Shown piece by piece: positions 17,684-27,561 of a DNA stretch of 64,000 nucleotides. A program made the translations under genes and the position numbers. The DNA comes from Nissabacter sp. SGAir0207 (GTDB taxonomy: Bacteria > Pseudomonadota > Gammaproteobacteria > Enterobacterales > Enterobacteriaceae): positions 1,984,001 to 2,048,000 of the forward strand of contig NZ_CP028035.1 of the NCBI RefSeq assembly GCF_005491205.1, in the 5' to 3' direction. Under the pieces are notes generated by a model. That model saw only the letters and a program-made list of their open reading frames with translations. It ran no database searches and had not been told where the DNA came from. The stretch's first letter is position 1. Each line of letters starts with the position of its first letter.

Positions 17684-19012
17684 GTGACCAGCCCCCAACG
17701 CTCTGCGAATGACCACCGTGCGAGCGATGCAGCCAATGACAGTGACGCTGCGCATCAACAACCCTCACTGCCGACCTCATCCCGTGCCCTGAAACTCGCC
17801 TCGCCGCGCCCAACGACGCCCTTTATCAAGCGTGGGACGCCGCAATTCATCCGCGTGACGCTGGCGCTGTTCTCAGCCGGGCTGGCGACCTTCGCCCTGC
17901 TCTACTGCGTCCAGCCGATTTTGCCGCTGCTCTCCCATGACTTTGGCATCTCGCCAGCCAGCAGCAGTCTGTCGCTGTCGGCCTCGACCGGGCTGCTGGC
18001 GATCGGGCTGATGTTTACTGGCCCGCTCTCAGACGCGGTGGGCCGCAAGCCGGTGATGGTGGTGGCGCTGTTGCTGGCGGCGGTCTGTACGCTGATCTGC
18101 GCGGTGATGACCAGCTGGGACGGCATCCTGCTGATGCGCGCGCTGGTGGGGCTGGCCCTGAGCGGCGTGGCGGCGGTGGCGATGACCTACCTGAGCGAGG
18201 AGATCCACCCGAGCGTGGTGGCCTTCTCGATGGGGCTGTATATCAGCGGTAACTCCATCGGCGGCATGAGTGGCCGTCTGGTGACGGGCGTGCTCTCTGA
18301 CTTCTTCTCCTGGCGAGTGGCGATTGGCGTGGTCGGTCTGTTCGCCCTCGGCGCGGCGCTGATGTTCTGGCGCATCCTGCCGCCGTCGAAGCACTTCCGC
18401 CCTGCCTCGATGCGCCCGCGCAACCTGCTGATCAACATCCGCCTGCATTTCCGCGATGCTGGCCTGCCGCTGCTGTTCGTCGAGGGCTTTGTCATCATGG
18501 GCAGCTTCGTCACGCTGTTTAACTACATCGGCTACCGCCTGCTGGCGCAGCCCTACCACCTGAGTCAGGCGATTGTCGGCATCCTGTCGATCGTCTACCT
18601 GATGGGCACCTACAGTTCGCCGAAGGCGGGTCTGCTCTCCACCCGCTATGGCCGCGGGCCGGTGCTGCTCGGCGCGATTGGCATGATGCTGGTGGGCATC
18701 CTGCTGACCGCCTTTAACCCGGTGCCGGTGATTCTGGCTGGCATGGTGCTGGTGGCGGGCGGTTTCTTTGCCGCCCACTCGGTCGCCAGCGCCTGGATTG
18801 GCCGCCGCGCGCGCCGCGCTAAGGGACAGGCCTCCTCACTTTACCTGTTCTGCTACTACGCAGGCTCCAGCGTGGCCGGCACCTTTGGCGGCGTCTTCTG
18901 GCACAACTTTGGCTGGCTGGGCGTGGTCGGCTACATCAGCCTGATGCTGCTGGTGGGTCTGGCCGTCGGCTGGCGGCTCAAGAGCCTGCCAGAGAAGCGT
19001 CTGCCAGCCTGA
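17684..19012 (+). CDS. ynfM: MFS transporter YnfM
   Basis: YnfM is a 12-helix major facilitator protein. The 442-residue product matches the E. coli protein strongly from FIKRGTPQFIRVTLALFSAG onward, including the helix 2-3 loop GPLSDAVGRKPVMV and GLYISGNSIGGMSGR. The start is a GTG preceded by AAGGATTA. The roughly 50-residue hydrophilic N-terminal extension is rich in Ser/Ala/Asp and longer than in E. coli. A strong terminator follows. The substrate is not known from the sequence. Confidence 0.92.
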   Translation: MTSPQRSANDHRASDAANDSDAAHQQPSLPTSSRALKLASPRPTTPFIKRGTPQFIRVTLALFSAGLATFALLYCVQPILPLLSHDFGISPASSSLSLSASTGLLAIGLMFTGPLSDAVGRKPVMVVALLLAAVCTLICAVMTSWDGILLMRALVGLALSGVAAVAMTYLSEEIHPSVVAFSMGLYISGNSIGGMSGRLVTGVLSDFFSWRVAIGVVGLFALGAALMFWRILPPSKHFRPASMRPRNLLINIRLHFRDAGLPLLFVEGFVIMGSFVTLFNYIGYRLLAQPYHLSQAIVGILSIVYLMGTYSSPKAGLLSTRYGRGPVLLGAIGMMLVGILLTAFNPVPVILAGMVLVAGGFFAAHSVASAWIGRRARRAKGQASSLYLFCYYAGSSVAGTFGGVFWHNFGWLGVVGYISLMLLVGLAVGWRLKSLPEKRLPA

Positions 19013-19024
19013 TCCCTTCCCTCC

Positions 19025-19060
19025 GCGCGCCGGGCCTATTGCGCCCGGTGCGCATTTTTT
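19025..19060 (+). terminator. Rho-independent terminator after ynfM
   Basis: An 11-base-pair stem with one G-T pair (19025-19035 with 19043-19053) and a seven-base loop is followed by six T. Confidence 0.85.
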
Positions 19061-19119
19061 CCTGCTGACGCACAAAACACAGAATTTCAGGTAGCCAGCC
19101 TGTTTCTTATGCGCTATAA

Positions 19120-19134
19120 AGTATGTTGTAACTA
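19120..19134 (+). other. Replication terminator (Ter) site, TerB-like
   Basis: AGTATGTTGTAACTA is identical to the core of E. coli TerB, including the conserved G at the second base. It lies just before the start of tus, so Tus binding would also block its own promoter, as in E. coli. By the E. coli geometry, forks moving rightward (toward tus) should be arrested here and leftward forks pass. Confidence 0.93.
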
Positions 19135-19147
19135 TTAGGAGGGGTGA

Positions 19148-20086
19148 ATGAGTAACTACGAGCTTATAGAACGCATGAATGAATGCTTTTACGAACTTGA
19201 ACTGGCGCTGGATGACCTCACCCATCTCTTGGGCAAGCTGGAGCGGCTGGATGCGCGGGTGTTTGTGCTGCCGGAGATAGAGAAAGGCAAGGAGAATGAT
19301 CCGCTCGACCAGATTGCCGTCACCCCACTGGCGGGCGACGTCGCCCACCAGCGCGCGCTGCAACACTTCCGCCGGCTGTTTATCCAGGACAACGCCGGAC
19401 ACATCAGCAGCAAATCGGCGGTGCGTCTGCCGGGGGTGCTCTGTTACGCCGTCTCACCGGATGAGCGTCAGGCGGCACAGTTGCTGATTGAGGAGGTGAA
19501 CAAACTGAAGGCGGAGCTGGAGCATATCGTCACCGTGGAGTCCGGGCTGGAGCGCGAGCAGCGCTTTGAGTTTGTCCACACCCACCTGCGCGGCCTGATC
19601 ACCCTCAACGCCTACCGCTCTGTGACCTACCTGCTTAACCCCGGCTCGGTGCGCTTTGGCTGGGCGAACAAGCAGATCATCAAGAACGTGACGCGTGAGG
19701 AGATTGTTGATCAGCTGAACCGCAGCCTGAAGGCCGGGCGCGCCGTTGCCCCCTACACGCGTGAGCAGTGGGCCGAGAATGTGACGCGCGAGATCAATGA
19801 CATCATGCGCCTGCCGGAGAAGGCGGCGCTGAAGATCCGTCGGCCGGTGAAGGTGCAGCCGATCGCCCGCGCCTGGTATCCGGCGGAGCAGAAGCAGGTG
19901 CAGCACCCCTGCCCGATGCCGCTGATCACCCTGTGCGAGCGGGTCGGCAAGCAGGTGAAGACGCCGAAGCTGGGCGAGCTGCCGGACTATGACGTCAACG
20001 CCATCAAGCACAAGTACCGCCCGGCGGCGCAGCCGCTGCATCTGGTGATCCCGCGCCTGCACCTCTATACCGACCATCGCGTCTAA
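19148..20086 (+). CDS. tus: DNA replication terminus site-binding protein Tus
   Basis: Tus binds Ter sites as a monomer and arrests replication forks in one orientation. The 312-residue product is close to the 309 residues of E. coli Tus and shows family segments such as the N-terminal helix LIERMNECFYELELAL, NAYRSVTYLLNPGSVRFGWANK and the basic DNA-binding strand KIRRPVKVQPIARAWY. AGGAGGGG precedes the ATG, overlapping the Ter-proximal leader. A bidirectional terminator separates it from convergent fumC. Confidence 0.97.
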   Translation: MSNYELIERMNECFYELELALDDLTHLLGKLERLDARVFVLPEIEKGKENDPLDQIAVTPLAGDVAHQRALQHFRRLFIQDNAGHISSKSAVRLPGVLCYAVSPDERQAAQLLIEEVNKLKAELEHIVTVESGLEREQRFEFVHTHLRGLITLNAYRSVTYLLNPGSVRFGWANKQIIKNVTREEIVDQLNRSLKAGRAVAPYTREQWAENVTREINDIMRLPEKAALKIRRPVKVQPIARAWYPAEQKQVQHPCPMPLITLCERVGKQVKTPKLGELPDYDVNAIKHKYRPAAQPLHLVIPRLHLYTDHRV

Positions 20087-20100
20087 GCGGCAGGGATAAA

Positions 20101-20126
20101 AAAAGCCAGCGCATGCGCTGGCTTTT
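20101..20126. terminator. Bidirectional terminator between tus and fumC
   Basis: A perfect 26-base palindrome, with a GCCAGCGCA half-stem flanked by A runs on the left and T runs on the right, can terminate transcription from both convergent genes. Confidence 0.9.
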
Positions 20127-20143
20127 TGCTGCCGGGAGCGGGC

Positions 20144-21541
20144 TTAGCGTTTCATGCTGCCGACCATCTCTTCCGGGCGCACCCACTCATCGAACTGCGC
20201 TTCGGTGAGGTAGCCCAGCTTCAGCGCCGACGCCTTCAGGGTCAGCCCCTCTTTGTGCGCCTGCTTGGCAATCTCGGCCGCTTTGTCGTAGCCGATGTGG
20301 GTGTTGAGCGCCGTCACCAGCATCAGCGACTCATTCAGCAGCTGGCTGATGCGGTCGCGGTTCGGCTCGATGCCCACCGCACAGTGCTCGTTGAAGCCCT
20401 CCATGCCATCCGCCAGCAGGCGGATGGATTGCAGGAAGTTGTGGATCACCATCGGACGGAAGACGTTCAGCTCGAAGTTGCCGGACGCGCCGCCAATGTT
20501 GACCGCCACGTCGTTGCCCATCACCTGCGCGCAGAGCATGGTCATCGCTTCGCACTGGGTCGGGTTGACCTTGCCCGGCATGATGGAGCTACCCGGCTCG
20601 TTCTCTGGGATGGAGATCTCACCGATGCCGCAGCGTGGGCCGGAGGCCAGCCAGCGCACGTCGTTGGCGATCTTCATCAGCGAGGCCGCCAGACCTTTCA
20701 GCGCGCCGTGGCCATGCACCAGCGCGTCACAGGTCGCCAGCGCCTCGAATTTGTTCGGCGCGGTGACGAACGGCTGGCCGGTCAGCTCGGCGATGGCCTT
20801 GGCCACGCGCTCGGCGTACTCCGGGTGGGTGTTCAGGCCAGTGCCGACGGCGGTGCCGCCCAGCGCCAGTTCGCACAGGTGCGGGATCGCCGCCTCAATG
20901 TGCTTCTGGCTGTAGGCCAGCATCGTCACCCAGCCAGAGATCTCCTGACCCAGCGTCAGCGGGGTGGCATCTTGCAGGTGGGTACGGCCAATCTTGACGA
21001 TGTCTTTGAACGCCTCGGCCTTCTGCGCCAGGGTGTTTTGCAGGGTTTCCAGCTGCGGCAGCAGGTGTTCGCGCAGCGCAACCACGGCCGCCACGTGCAT
21101 GGCCGTCGGGAAGACGTCATTGGAGCTTTGGCTCTTGTTGACGTCATCGTTTGGGTGCACCAGACGGCTGTTGCCGCGCTCGCCGCCCAGCAGCTCACTG
21201 GCGCGGTTGGCCAGCACTTCGTTCATGTTCATGTTGGTCTGGGTGCCGGAACCGGTCTGCCAGACAGAGAGCGGGAATGCCTGACCATGTTTACCGGCCA
21301 GCACTTCGTCAGCGGCTTGCAGGATCGCATTGCCGCGTTCTGCGGGCAGCAGGCCCAAATCCATGTTTACCGTGGCGGCGGCGCGCTTGGTTTGCGCCAA
21401 AGCGTTGATCAGCGCGGTGGGCATTTTCTCCGTGGAAATGCGGAAATGCTCTAATGAACGCTGGGTTTGTGCGCCCCACAGTTGTTCCGCAGGAACTTCA
21501 ATCGGCCCCATTGAGTCTTTTTCAATGCGAGTGGCTGCCAT
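20144..21541 (-). CDS. fumC: Fumarate hydratase class II (fumarase C)
   Basis: FumC is the oxygen- and iron-independent fumarase of the citric acid cycle. The 465-residue product begins [17 protein letters not shown] and has the lyase signature [11 protein letters not shown], the H-containing [10 protein letters not shown] segment and [11 protein letters not shown]. The start at 21541 has AAGGAG upstream; the frame continues further upstream into non-homologous sequence. The iron-sulfur fumarase gene fumA, which lies between fumC and manA in E. coli, is absent here. Confidence 0.97.
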   Translation of the reverse strand: MAATRIEKDSMGPIEVPAEQLWGAQTQRSLEHFRISTEKMPTALINALAQTKRAAATVNMDLGLLPAERGNAILQAADEVLAGKHGQAFPLSVWQTGSGTQTNMNMNEVLANRASELLGGERGNSRLVHPNDDVNKSQSSNDVFPTAMHVAAVVALREHLLPQLETLQNTLAQKAEAFKDIVKIGRTHLQDATPLTLGQEISGWVTMLAYSQKHIEAAIPHLCELALGGTAVGTGLNTHPEYAERVAKAIAELTGQPFVTAPNKFEALATCDALVHGHGALKGLAASLMKIANDVRWLASGPRCGIGEISIPENEPGSSIMPGKVNPTQCEAMTMLCAQVMGNDVAVNIGGASGNFELNVFRPMVIHNFLQSIRLLADGMEGFNEHCAVGIEPNRDRISQLLNESLMLVTALNTHIGYDKAAEIAKQAHKEGLTLKASALKLGYLTEAQFDEWVRPEEMVGSMKR

Positions 21542-21779
21542 TACTTTCTCCTTAAGATGCATAGCACAGATAGTGAGTGTGCCGCCGGGCGCACCCAGGC
21601 TGCCCTCGGCACAACACCCTATATTGACACAGAAAAGCGCACGATAATGAGATACAGCCTCATTTATTAGACTTTCCTTATTGATAATCACCCGTTCCCA
21701 TTGTTAACTAACCAAAATTTTGCTGAGTGCCGGGATCTCCCCGGCCCCTTTCTATATTTTTCATGAGCAGGATAGCCAC

Positions 21780-22958
21780 ATGCAAAAGATGCACAATGCG
21801 GTTCAGAACTATGCCTGGGGCAGCCCCGACGCGCTGACCCGCCTGTATGGTATTGCTAATCCGCAGGGCAAGCCGATGGCCGAGCTGTGGATGGGCGCGC
21901 ACCCCAAAAGCAGTTCCGAGATTGTTGATGAGCAGGGGCAACGCCGCGCGCTGCGCGAGGTGATTGACGCTGACCCGGCCCACTGGCTCGGCCAGGCGGT
22001 GGCGGATCGCTTCGGCGAGCTGCCGTTCCTGTTCAAGGTGCTGTGCGCTGACCAGCCGCTCTCCATCCAGGTGCATCCGAGCAAGGCCGCCGCCGAGGTG
22101 GGCTACGCGAAGGAGAATGAGGCTGGCATCCCGTTGGACGCCGCCGAGCGCAACTACAAGGACGCCAACCACAAGCCGGAGCTGGTGTTCGCCCTGACCC
22201 CGTTCCAGGCGCTGAACGGCTTCCGCGCGCTGAATGACATCATCTCCCTGCTGCAACCGGTGGCCGGTGCGCACCCGGACATCGCCGCCTTCCTGCAACA
22301 GCCGGACGCCGATCACCTGGCGGCCCTCTTCACCGGCCTGCTGAGTATGCAGGGCGAAGCCAAATCACGCGCGCTGGCGGTGCTGAAGGCAGCGCTCAAC
22401 AGCCAACAGGGCGAGACCTGGGACGCCATCCGCAGCATCGCTGGCGTCTACCCGGATGACAGCGGCCTCTTCTCGCCGCTGCTGCTGAACGTCATCACCC
22501 TGCAACCGGGCGAAGGGATGTTCCTCTACGCTGAGACGCCGCACGCCTACCTGAATGGCGTGGCGCTGGAGGTGATGGCCAACTCGGACAACGTGCTGCG
22601 CGCCGGGCTGACGCCAAAATATATCGACATCCCAGAGCTGATGGCCAACCTGAAGTTTGAGCCGAAGCCTGCCGACACGCTGTTGACCCAGCCGCACCGC
22701 CACGGCCACGAGCTGAACTTCCCGATCCCGGTGGAGGATTTCGCCTTCTCCCTGCACGATCTCTCGGCCGAGCCGCAGGCGCTGGCGCAGCAGAGCGCGG
22801 CCATCCTGTTCTGCGTGGAGGGCGAGGCGGTGCTGGAGAAGGAGGGGAACCAGGTGGTGCTGAAGCCGGGCGAGTCCTGCTTCATTGGGGCCTTTGAGTC
22901 GCCGGTGCAGGCCAGCGGCGTGGGCCGGATCGCGCGGGTATTCAACCAGTTGTCTTGA
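21780..22958 (+). CDS. manA: Mannose-6-phosphate isomerase
   Basis: ManA interconverts mannose-6-phosphate and fructose-6-phosphate. The 392-residue type I isomerase begins MQKMHNAVQNYAWGS, with zinc-site segments QVHPSK and NHKPELVFAL, and the catalytic region YAETPHAYLNG. Start at 21780 is supported by AGGAT ten bases upstream and by alignment with the E. coli N-terminus. It is divergent from fumC and followed by a strong terminator. Confidence 0.97.
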   Translation: MQKMHNAVQNYAWGSPDALTRLYGIANPQGKPMAELWMGAHPKSSSEIVDEQGQRRALREVIDADPAHWLGQAVADRFGELPFLFKVLCADQPLSIQVHPSKAAAEVGYAKENEAGIPLDAAERNYKDANHKPELVFALTPFQALNGFRALNDIISLLQPVAGAHPDIAAFLQQPDADHLAALFTGLLSMQGEAKSRALAVLKAALNSQQGETWDAIRSIAGVYPDDSGLFSPLLLNVITLQPGEGMFLYAETPHAYLNGVALEVMANSDNVLRAGLTPKYIDIPELMANLKFEPKPADTLLTQPHRHGHELNFPIPVEDFAFSLHDLSAEPQALAQQSAAILFCVEGEAVLEKEGNQVVLKPGESCFIGAFESPVQASGVGRIARVFNQLS

Positions 22959-23011
22959 TCCCGCTCCCCCGCCCCGGCCCATTCTTTGCTAAACTCTGCC
23001 GCGGGCCAGCC

Positions 23012-23037
23012 AAAAAAACGCCTTCGGGCGTTTTTTT
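23012..23037 (+). terminator. Rho-independent terminator after manA
   Basis: The stem ACGCC-TTCG-GGCGT is flanked by seven A and seven T, an excellent terminator for manA. Confidence 0.9.
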
Positions 23038-23102
23038 ATGCGCCGGCGCCGTGGGAAAACAGACAGCGGCCATGCCCAAGGCCGCGTAAAGGATGAGAAG
23101 CT

Positions 23103-24659
23103 ATGAAAAAATCGTTAATTGCCGTCAGCGTCATCGTGGTGCTGGGCGCAGCATGGACCGGCGCTTCCTGGTACACCGGGAAGCAACTCGAAAGCCATCT
23201 GGACGAGATGGTGGCGCAGGCCAACAGCCAGATTAAATCCCAGTTCCCACAGGCCGGCGTGCGGCTGGTGCACCAGGATTTCCAGCGCCATCTCTTTAGC
23301 AGCAACGCCAAACTGGTGTTGCAGGCCGATCCGGCTGCCCAGGGTGAGAAGGCGCTCGGCCCCGGCGAGGAGGTGGTGTTCAATGAGACCATCGACCACG
23401 GCCCCTTCCCGCTGGCGCAGCTGAAAAAGTTCAACCTGATCCCCAGCATGGCCTCGGTGCACAGTGAGCTGGCGAACACCGCCGCCGTGCAGGGCCTGTT
23501 CACCATGACCAAGGGCGCGACCCCGGCCAGCGCCGAAACGCGCATCGCCTACAACGGCGACACCCAGACCGCCCTCGCGCTGGCCCCGATTGACTACCAG
23601 AACAACGCCAGCCGCCTGGAGTTCTCCGGTGCCACCCTTGACGCCGACATCGCCCGTGACTTCGCCACCGCCAAATTTGACGCCCGCAGCGACAGCGTCG
23701 CCCTCACCTCACGTAACCAGTTCGGCCAGCTGGAGAAGATGACCTTCAGCGGCGTCACGGCCAGCAGCGACACCCATAAGGGCGCGTTGCAGGTGGCGAT
23801 CGGCGACCAGCAACTGGTGGCGAAACAGGTGGTAGTCAACGTGGAGGGCAAAGATGCCGCCGCGCTGGAGAACTTCCGCCTTAACAGCCACTTCGGCGAG
23901 CAGGGCAACACCCTGAATGGCCGACTGGACTACAGCCTGGACGCGCTGAAGGTACAGGGCGCTGACCTCGGCGCGGGCAAGCTGACCGTCACGCTGGACA
24001 AGCTGGACGCCGCGGCGCTGAAGCAGTTCTCTGAGCAGTACAACCAGCAGACCATGCAGCTGATGCAGCAGGGCGACCAGCTCGACCCGGCCGCCTATCA
24101 GGCGCAGGCCGCCGCCATCCTTGGCCAGAACCTGCCGATCCTGCTGAAGGGCAGTCCGAGCATCACCATCAACCCGCTGAGCTGGAAGAACAGCGCTGGC
24201 GAGAGCACCTTCACCCTGAACCTGAACTTCAACGAACCCCCGGCGGGCCAGCCAGCGGCGCAGACTCAGGATCAGCTGATTGCCCAACTGGTGCGTAACC
24301 TCGATGCCACCCTGACCATCCCGATGCCGATGGCAACCGAGCTGGCGACCCAGATTGGCAAGATGCAGGGTTACAGCGAGGCGGACGCCAAGAAACTGGC
24401 GGCGCAGCAGGTGCAGGGGCTGGCGGCGATGGGCCAGATGTTCAAGCTAACCAACGTGCAGGACAACACCATCAGCACCCGCTTCCACTTCGCCAACAAC
24501 CAGGTGGATTTGAACGGCCAGACCATGAGCTTGCAACAGTTCGCCGGCCTGTTTGGCATCTTTGGCGCCCCGGTTGACGCCCCGGCCCCGACGCAGGTGC
24601 CCGGCGTCTCGCCGCTGGCCCCGCTGCCCGGCATGGCACCGGTCACCCCGGCGCAGTAA
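23103..24659 (+). CDS. ydgA: DUF945 family protein YdgA
   Basis: This 518-residue protein begins with a short Lys-rich stretch and one hydrophobic segment (MKKSLIAVSVIVVLGAAWTG), a membrane anchor or uncleaved signal, with the rest probably in the periplasm. The body matches YdgA of E. coli (DUF945), beginning YTGKQLESHLDEMV. The C-terminus ends in a Pro/Ala-rich tail of about 35 residues. AAGGATGAG precedes the ATG. Function is not established. The gene keeps its E. coli position between manA and the mal genes. Confidence 0.93.
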   Translation: MKKSLIAVSVIVVLGAAWTGASWYTGKQLESHLDEMVAQANSQIKSQFPQAGVRLVHQDFQRHLFSSNAKLVLQADPAAQGEKALGPGEEVVFNETIDHGPFPLAQLKKFNLIPSMASVHSELANTAAVQGLFTMTKGATPASAETRIAYNGDTQTALALAPIDYQNNASRLEFSGATLDADIARDFATAKFDARSDSVALTSRNQFGQLEKMTFSGVTASSDTHKGALQVAIGDQQLVAKQVVVNVEGKDAAALENFRLNSHFGEQGNTLNGRLDYSLDALKVQGADLGAGKLTVTLDKLDAAALKQFSEQYNQQTMQLMQQGDQLDPAAYQAQAAAILGQNLPILLKGSPSITINPLSWKNSAGESTFTLNLNFNEPPAGQPAAQTQDQLIAQLVRNLDATLTIPMPMATELATQIGKMQGYSEADAKKLAAQQVQGLAAMGQMFKLTNVQDNTISTRFHFANNQVDLNGQTMSLQQFAGLFGIFGAPVDAPAPTQVPGVSPLAPLPGMAPVTPAQ

Positions 24660-24672
24660 TAGAGAGTAATAG

Positions 24673-24700
24673 AAAGGCCATCCTCAGGGATGGCCTTTTT
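24673..24700 (+). terminator. Terminator after ydgA
   Basis: An 11-base-pair stem (24673-24683 with 24688-24698) with a TCAG loop ends in a T run. The A-rich left flank may let it also serve malI from the other side. Confidence 0.88.
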
Positions 24701-24755
24701 CTTTGCCGAATCCATCAACGGCCAGCTTGGCTTTTTCTAAGGCTTCCCTTACCGC

Positions 24756-25778
24756 TCACCCTTCCCGCACCGTCAGTTGTGGGGCGACCACCCATTGGCG
24801 GAGGGTGGTGTCGCCGTCGATTTTTTGCAGCAGGCGGTTGGCGGCGCTGCGGCCCACTTCGCGCGCCTCGGCGGAGACCAGCGTGAGCGGCAGTTCTGCC
24901 AGCATGGCATCGCTGGCTTCGCCAAAGCCCACCAGCGTGATGCGCGGGCTGTAGAGTCCCTCCAGCGCCTGACCGCCGAGCGCGCGGCCCGTGCTGATCA
25001 CGCCGAAGTAGGCCCCCAGCGCCACCGCCGCGTCGTGGCAGACCAGCGCGGTGATCTGTGGGTGGCGGCGCAACAACGCCTCGGTTTTGGCGGCGATGCC
25101 CTGTCGGCCATCAGACTCAATCACCCACTCTGGGTGGAATGGCAAGCCATACTGCAACAGCGTGGCGCAGAAGCCGCCGAGCCGCTCGGCGCGGGTCAGC
25201 GAGTGGCCCGCACCGCCCAGATAGGCGATCTGCTTGTGGCCACCATCCACCAGATGGCGGGTGGCGAGCCGCGCGGCCTGCTGGTTGTCCGGCCGCACCA
25301 AGTCCATCCCCTCCAGCGCCGCACCGCGGGCCGCGCACACCAACGGCACGCCCGCCGTCTCCGCCCGCTGGCGCACCTCCAGCCCGTGCAACAGGTTGCC
25401 AGCCAGCACCAGCCCCTCAACGCCCTGACGCAGCAGGCTCTCCGCCGCCCGCAGCGTGCCGTGGCCCTGCGCGCCGCCCTGTGCCAGCAGCAGCGTGCGC
25501 CCCTCCGCCTCCAGCGTCTCGCCCAGCCCCGCCGTGACCTCCGCGTAAAAGGGCGCACAGAGGTCACGCACAATCAGCCCAACCGTGCCGGAGCGCCCGC
25601 CGCGCAGCGTCGCCGCCTGCCGGTTCGGCAGGTAGCCCAGCGTCTGAATCGCCGCCTGCACCCGCGCCGCCGTCTCCGCTGAGATGCGTCCCTTGCCGCT
25701 CAACACCATCGACACCGTGGTAATGGAGACCCCGGCCTGGCTGGCGACATCATGAATGGTTGTCTTCTTCTCCGCCAT
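24756..25778 (-). CDS. malI: LacI-family repressor MalI
   Basis: MalI represses malX-malY and itself. The 340-residue protein has the LacI helix-turn-helix at its N-terminus (TIHDVASQAGVSITTVSMVL) and a periplasmic-binding-like effector domain, including GLIVRDLCAPFYAEV and FGEASDAMLAELPLTLV. The start at 25778 follows GGCGGAG, with rather short spacing. It is divergent from malX, and the perfect operator at 25850-25865 lies between them. The inducer in E. coli is unknown. Confidence 0.95.
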   Translation of the reverse strand: MAEKKTTIHDVASQAGVSITTVSMVLSGKGRISAETAARVQAAIQTLGYLPNRQAATLRGGRSGTVGLIVRDLCAPFYAEVTAGLGETLEAEGRTLLLAQGGAQGHGTLRAAESLLRQGVEGLVLAGNLLHGLEVRQRAETAGVPLVCAARGAALEGMDLVRPDNQQAARLATRHLVDGGHKQIAYLGGAGHSLTRAERLGGFCATLLQYGLPFHPEWVIESDGRQGIAAKTEALLRRHPQITALVCHDAAVALGAYFGVISTGRALGGQALEGLYSPRITLVGFGEASDAMLAELPLTLVSAEAREVGRSAANRLLQKIDGDTTLRQWVVAPQLTVREG

Positions 25779-25849
25779 CTCTCCGCCCCGTTGACCTTCC
25801 TTGATGAATGCGGCCCTCATACTCTGTGATCGGCCCCTCATACCACAAT

Positions 25850-25865
25850 GATAAAACGTTTTATC
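25850..25865. promoter_or_regulatory. MalI operator
   Basis: GATAAAACGTTTTATC is a perfect 16-base palindrome identical to the MalI operator of E. coli. It lies 71 bases upstream of malI and about 75 bases upstream of malX, so it can control both. Confidence 0.9.
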
Positions 25866-25939
25866 TTACTTTACCTGCTTTATCAGGCGTTTTTTCACAA
25901 TTTTATCGCGTTTTTACAACATTTTCGCAAGGAGCGTGT

Positions 25940-27550
25940 ATGTCTCTCTCTGCCCGGCCCCGCCTTACGCTGTGGGAATTTTTCCAAAGCCTCGGCAAAA
26001 CCTTTATGTTGCCGGTCGCCCTGCTGTCGTTCTGCGGCATTATGCTCGGCATCGGCAGTTCACTTAGCAGCCGGGACGTGATTGCCCTGCTGCCAGCGCT
26101 CGGCCACCCGCTCTGCCAGATGCTGTTCGCCTGGATGAGCAAGATTGGCTCGGTGGCTTTCAGTTTCCTGCCGGTGATGTTCGCCATCGCCATCCCGCTC
26201 GGCATGGCGCGGGAGAACAAGGGGGTCGCCGCCTTCTCCGGCTTTGTCGGCTTTACGGTGCTGAACCTGGCGGCCAACGTCTGCCTGACGGCGCGTGGCA
26301 TCCTGCCCGCCAGTGACCCGCTGCTGTTGAAGGCCAACAATATCCAGATGATTCTGGGGGTGCAGTCGATCGATACCGGCATCCTTGGCGCGGTGCTGGT
26401 GGGGATAGTGGTCACGCTGCTGCATGAGCGCTTCCACACCATCCGCCTGCCCGATGCGCTGGCCTTCTTTGGCGGCGCGCGCTTCGTGCCCATCATCACC
26501 ACGCTGGTGCTGGGCGTGCTCGGGCTGGCGGTGCCGCTGGTCTGGCCGTGGTTTGCCGCTGGCATCAACGGGCTGGGCCGGTTGATCAGCGGCGCGGGCA
26601 TCTTTGGCCCGATGCTGTTCGGCAGCGGCGAGCGCCTGCTGCTCCCCTTCGGTCTGCACCACATTTTGGTGGCGCTGATCCGCTTTACCGAGGCGGGCGG
26701 CACGCTGGAGGTGTGCGGGCAGGATGTCAGCGGCGCGCTCACCATCTTCCAGGCGCAGCTCTCCTGCCCAGAGACCCACGGCTTCGCGGAGAGCGCCACC
26801 CGCTTCCTGTCGCAGGGCAAGATGCCGGCCTTCCTCGGCGGCCTGCCCGGCGCGGCGCTGGCCATGTACCACTGTGCCCGGCCAGAGAACCGTGCACGGG
26901 TGAAGGGGCTGCTGATCTCAGGCGTGGTGGCCTGCGTGGTGGGTGGCACCACCGAGCCGATCGAGTTCCTGTTCCTGTTCGTCGCCCCGCTGCTCTACCT
27001 TGCCCATGCGCTGCTCACCGGCCTTGGCTTTACGCTGATGGCGCTGCTGGGCGTCACCATCGGCAACACCGATGGCAATATCATCGACTTCGTGGTGTTC
27101 GGCATCCTGCATGGCACCGCCACCCGCTGGTACTGGGTGCCGGTGGCCGCTGCCGCATGGTTTGCCCTCTACTATGTGCTGTTCCGCGTCGCCATTTTGC
27201 GCTTTGACATCCACACCCCCGGCCGCGAAACCGAGCCAGTGGCTGGCACTTTCGCCACCAGCAATGCCCCTACCGGCCGCTCTGGCTATGACGTCCCGGC
27301 CATTCTGGCGGCGCTGGGCGGGGCAGAGAACATCCTGTCACTCGATAACTGCATCACCCGCCTGCGGCTGACCGTGCAGGAGATGGCGCGGGTGGATGAC
27401 GCAGCGCTCAAACGCCTGCGTGCGCTGGGCGTGGTGCACCTCAACGCCCATACGTTGCAGGTGGTGATTGGCCCACAGGTGCAGTCGGTAAAAGATGAAC
27501 TGGCGGCGCTGATGGCCGTTGAGCGCCCACTACAGAACGTGACAGCGTAA
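25940..27550 (+). CDS. malX: PTS enzyme IICB component MalX
   Basis: MalX is a glucose/maltose-type PTS permease. The 536-residue protein has the membrane EIIC domain (about residues 10-420, with GGTTEPIEFLFLF and GNTDGNIIDFVVFG) and a C-terminal EIIB domain whose phosphorylation cysteine lies in DNCITRLRLTV. AAGGAG supports the start at 25940. It is co-transcribed with malY, nine bases downstream, under MalI control. Confidence 0.95.
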   Translation: MSLSARPRLTLWEFFQSLGKTFMLPVALLSFCGIMLGIGSSLSSRDVIALLPALGHPLCQMLFAWMSKIGSVAFSFLPVMFAIAIPLGMARENKGVAAFSGFVGFTVLNLAANVCLTARGILPASDPLLLKANNIQMILGVQSIDTGILGAVLVGIVVTLLHERFHTIRLPDALAFFGGARFVPIITTLVLGVLGLAVPLVWPWFAAGINGLGRLISGAGIFGPMLFGSGERLLLPFGLHHILVALIRFTEAGGTLEVCGQDVSGALTIFQAQLSCPETHGFAESATRFLSQGKMPAFLGGLPGAALAMYHCARPENRARVKGLLISGVVACVVGGTTEPIEFLFLFVAPLLYLAHALLTGLGFTLMALLGVTIGNTDGNIIDFVVFGILHGTATRWYWVPVAAAAWFALYYVLFRVAILRFDIHTPGRETEPVAGTFATSNAPTGRSGYDVPAILAALGGAENILSLDNCITRLRLTVQEMARVDDAALKRLRALGVVHLNAHTLQVVIGPQVQSVKDELAALMAVERPLQNVTA

Positions 27551-27561
27551 CAGGAGCCATG

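Noticed and set aside
19148..20086. Possible prophage or integrase near tus
   Set aside because: The region was checked because terminus regions often carry prophages. All genes here are ordinary backbone genes and no integrase, att repeat or phage structural gene was seen.
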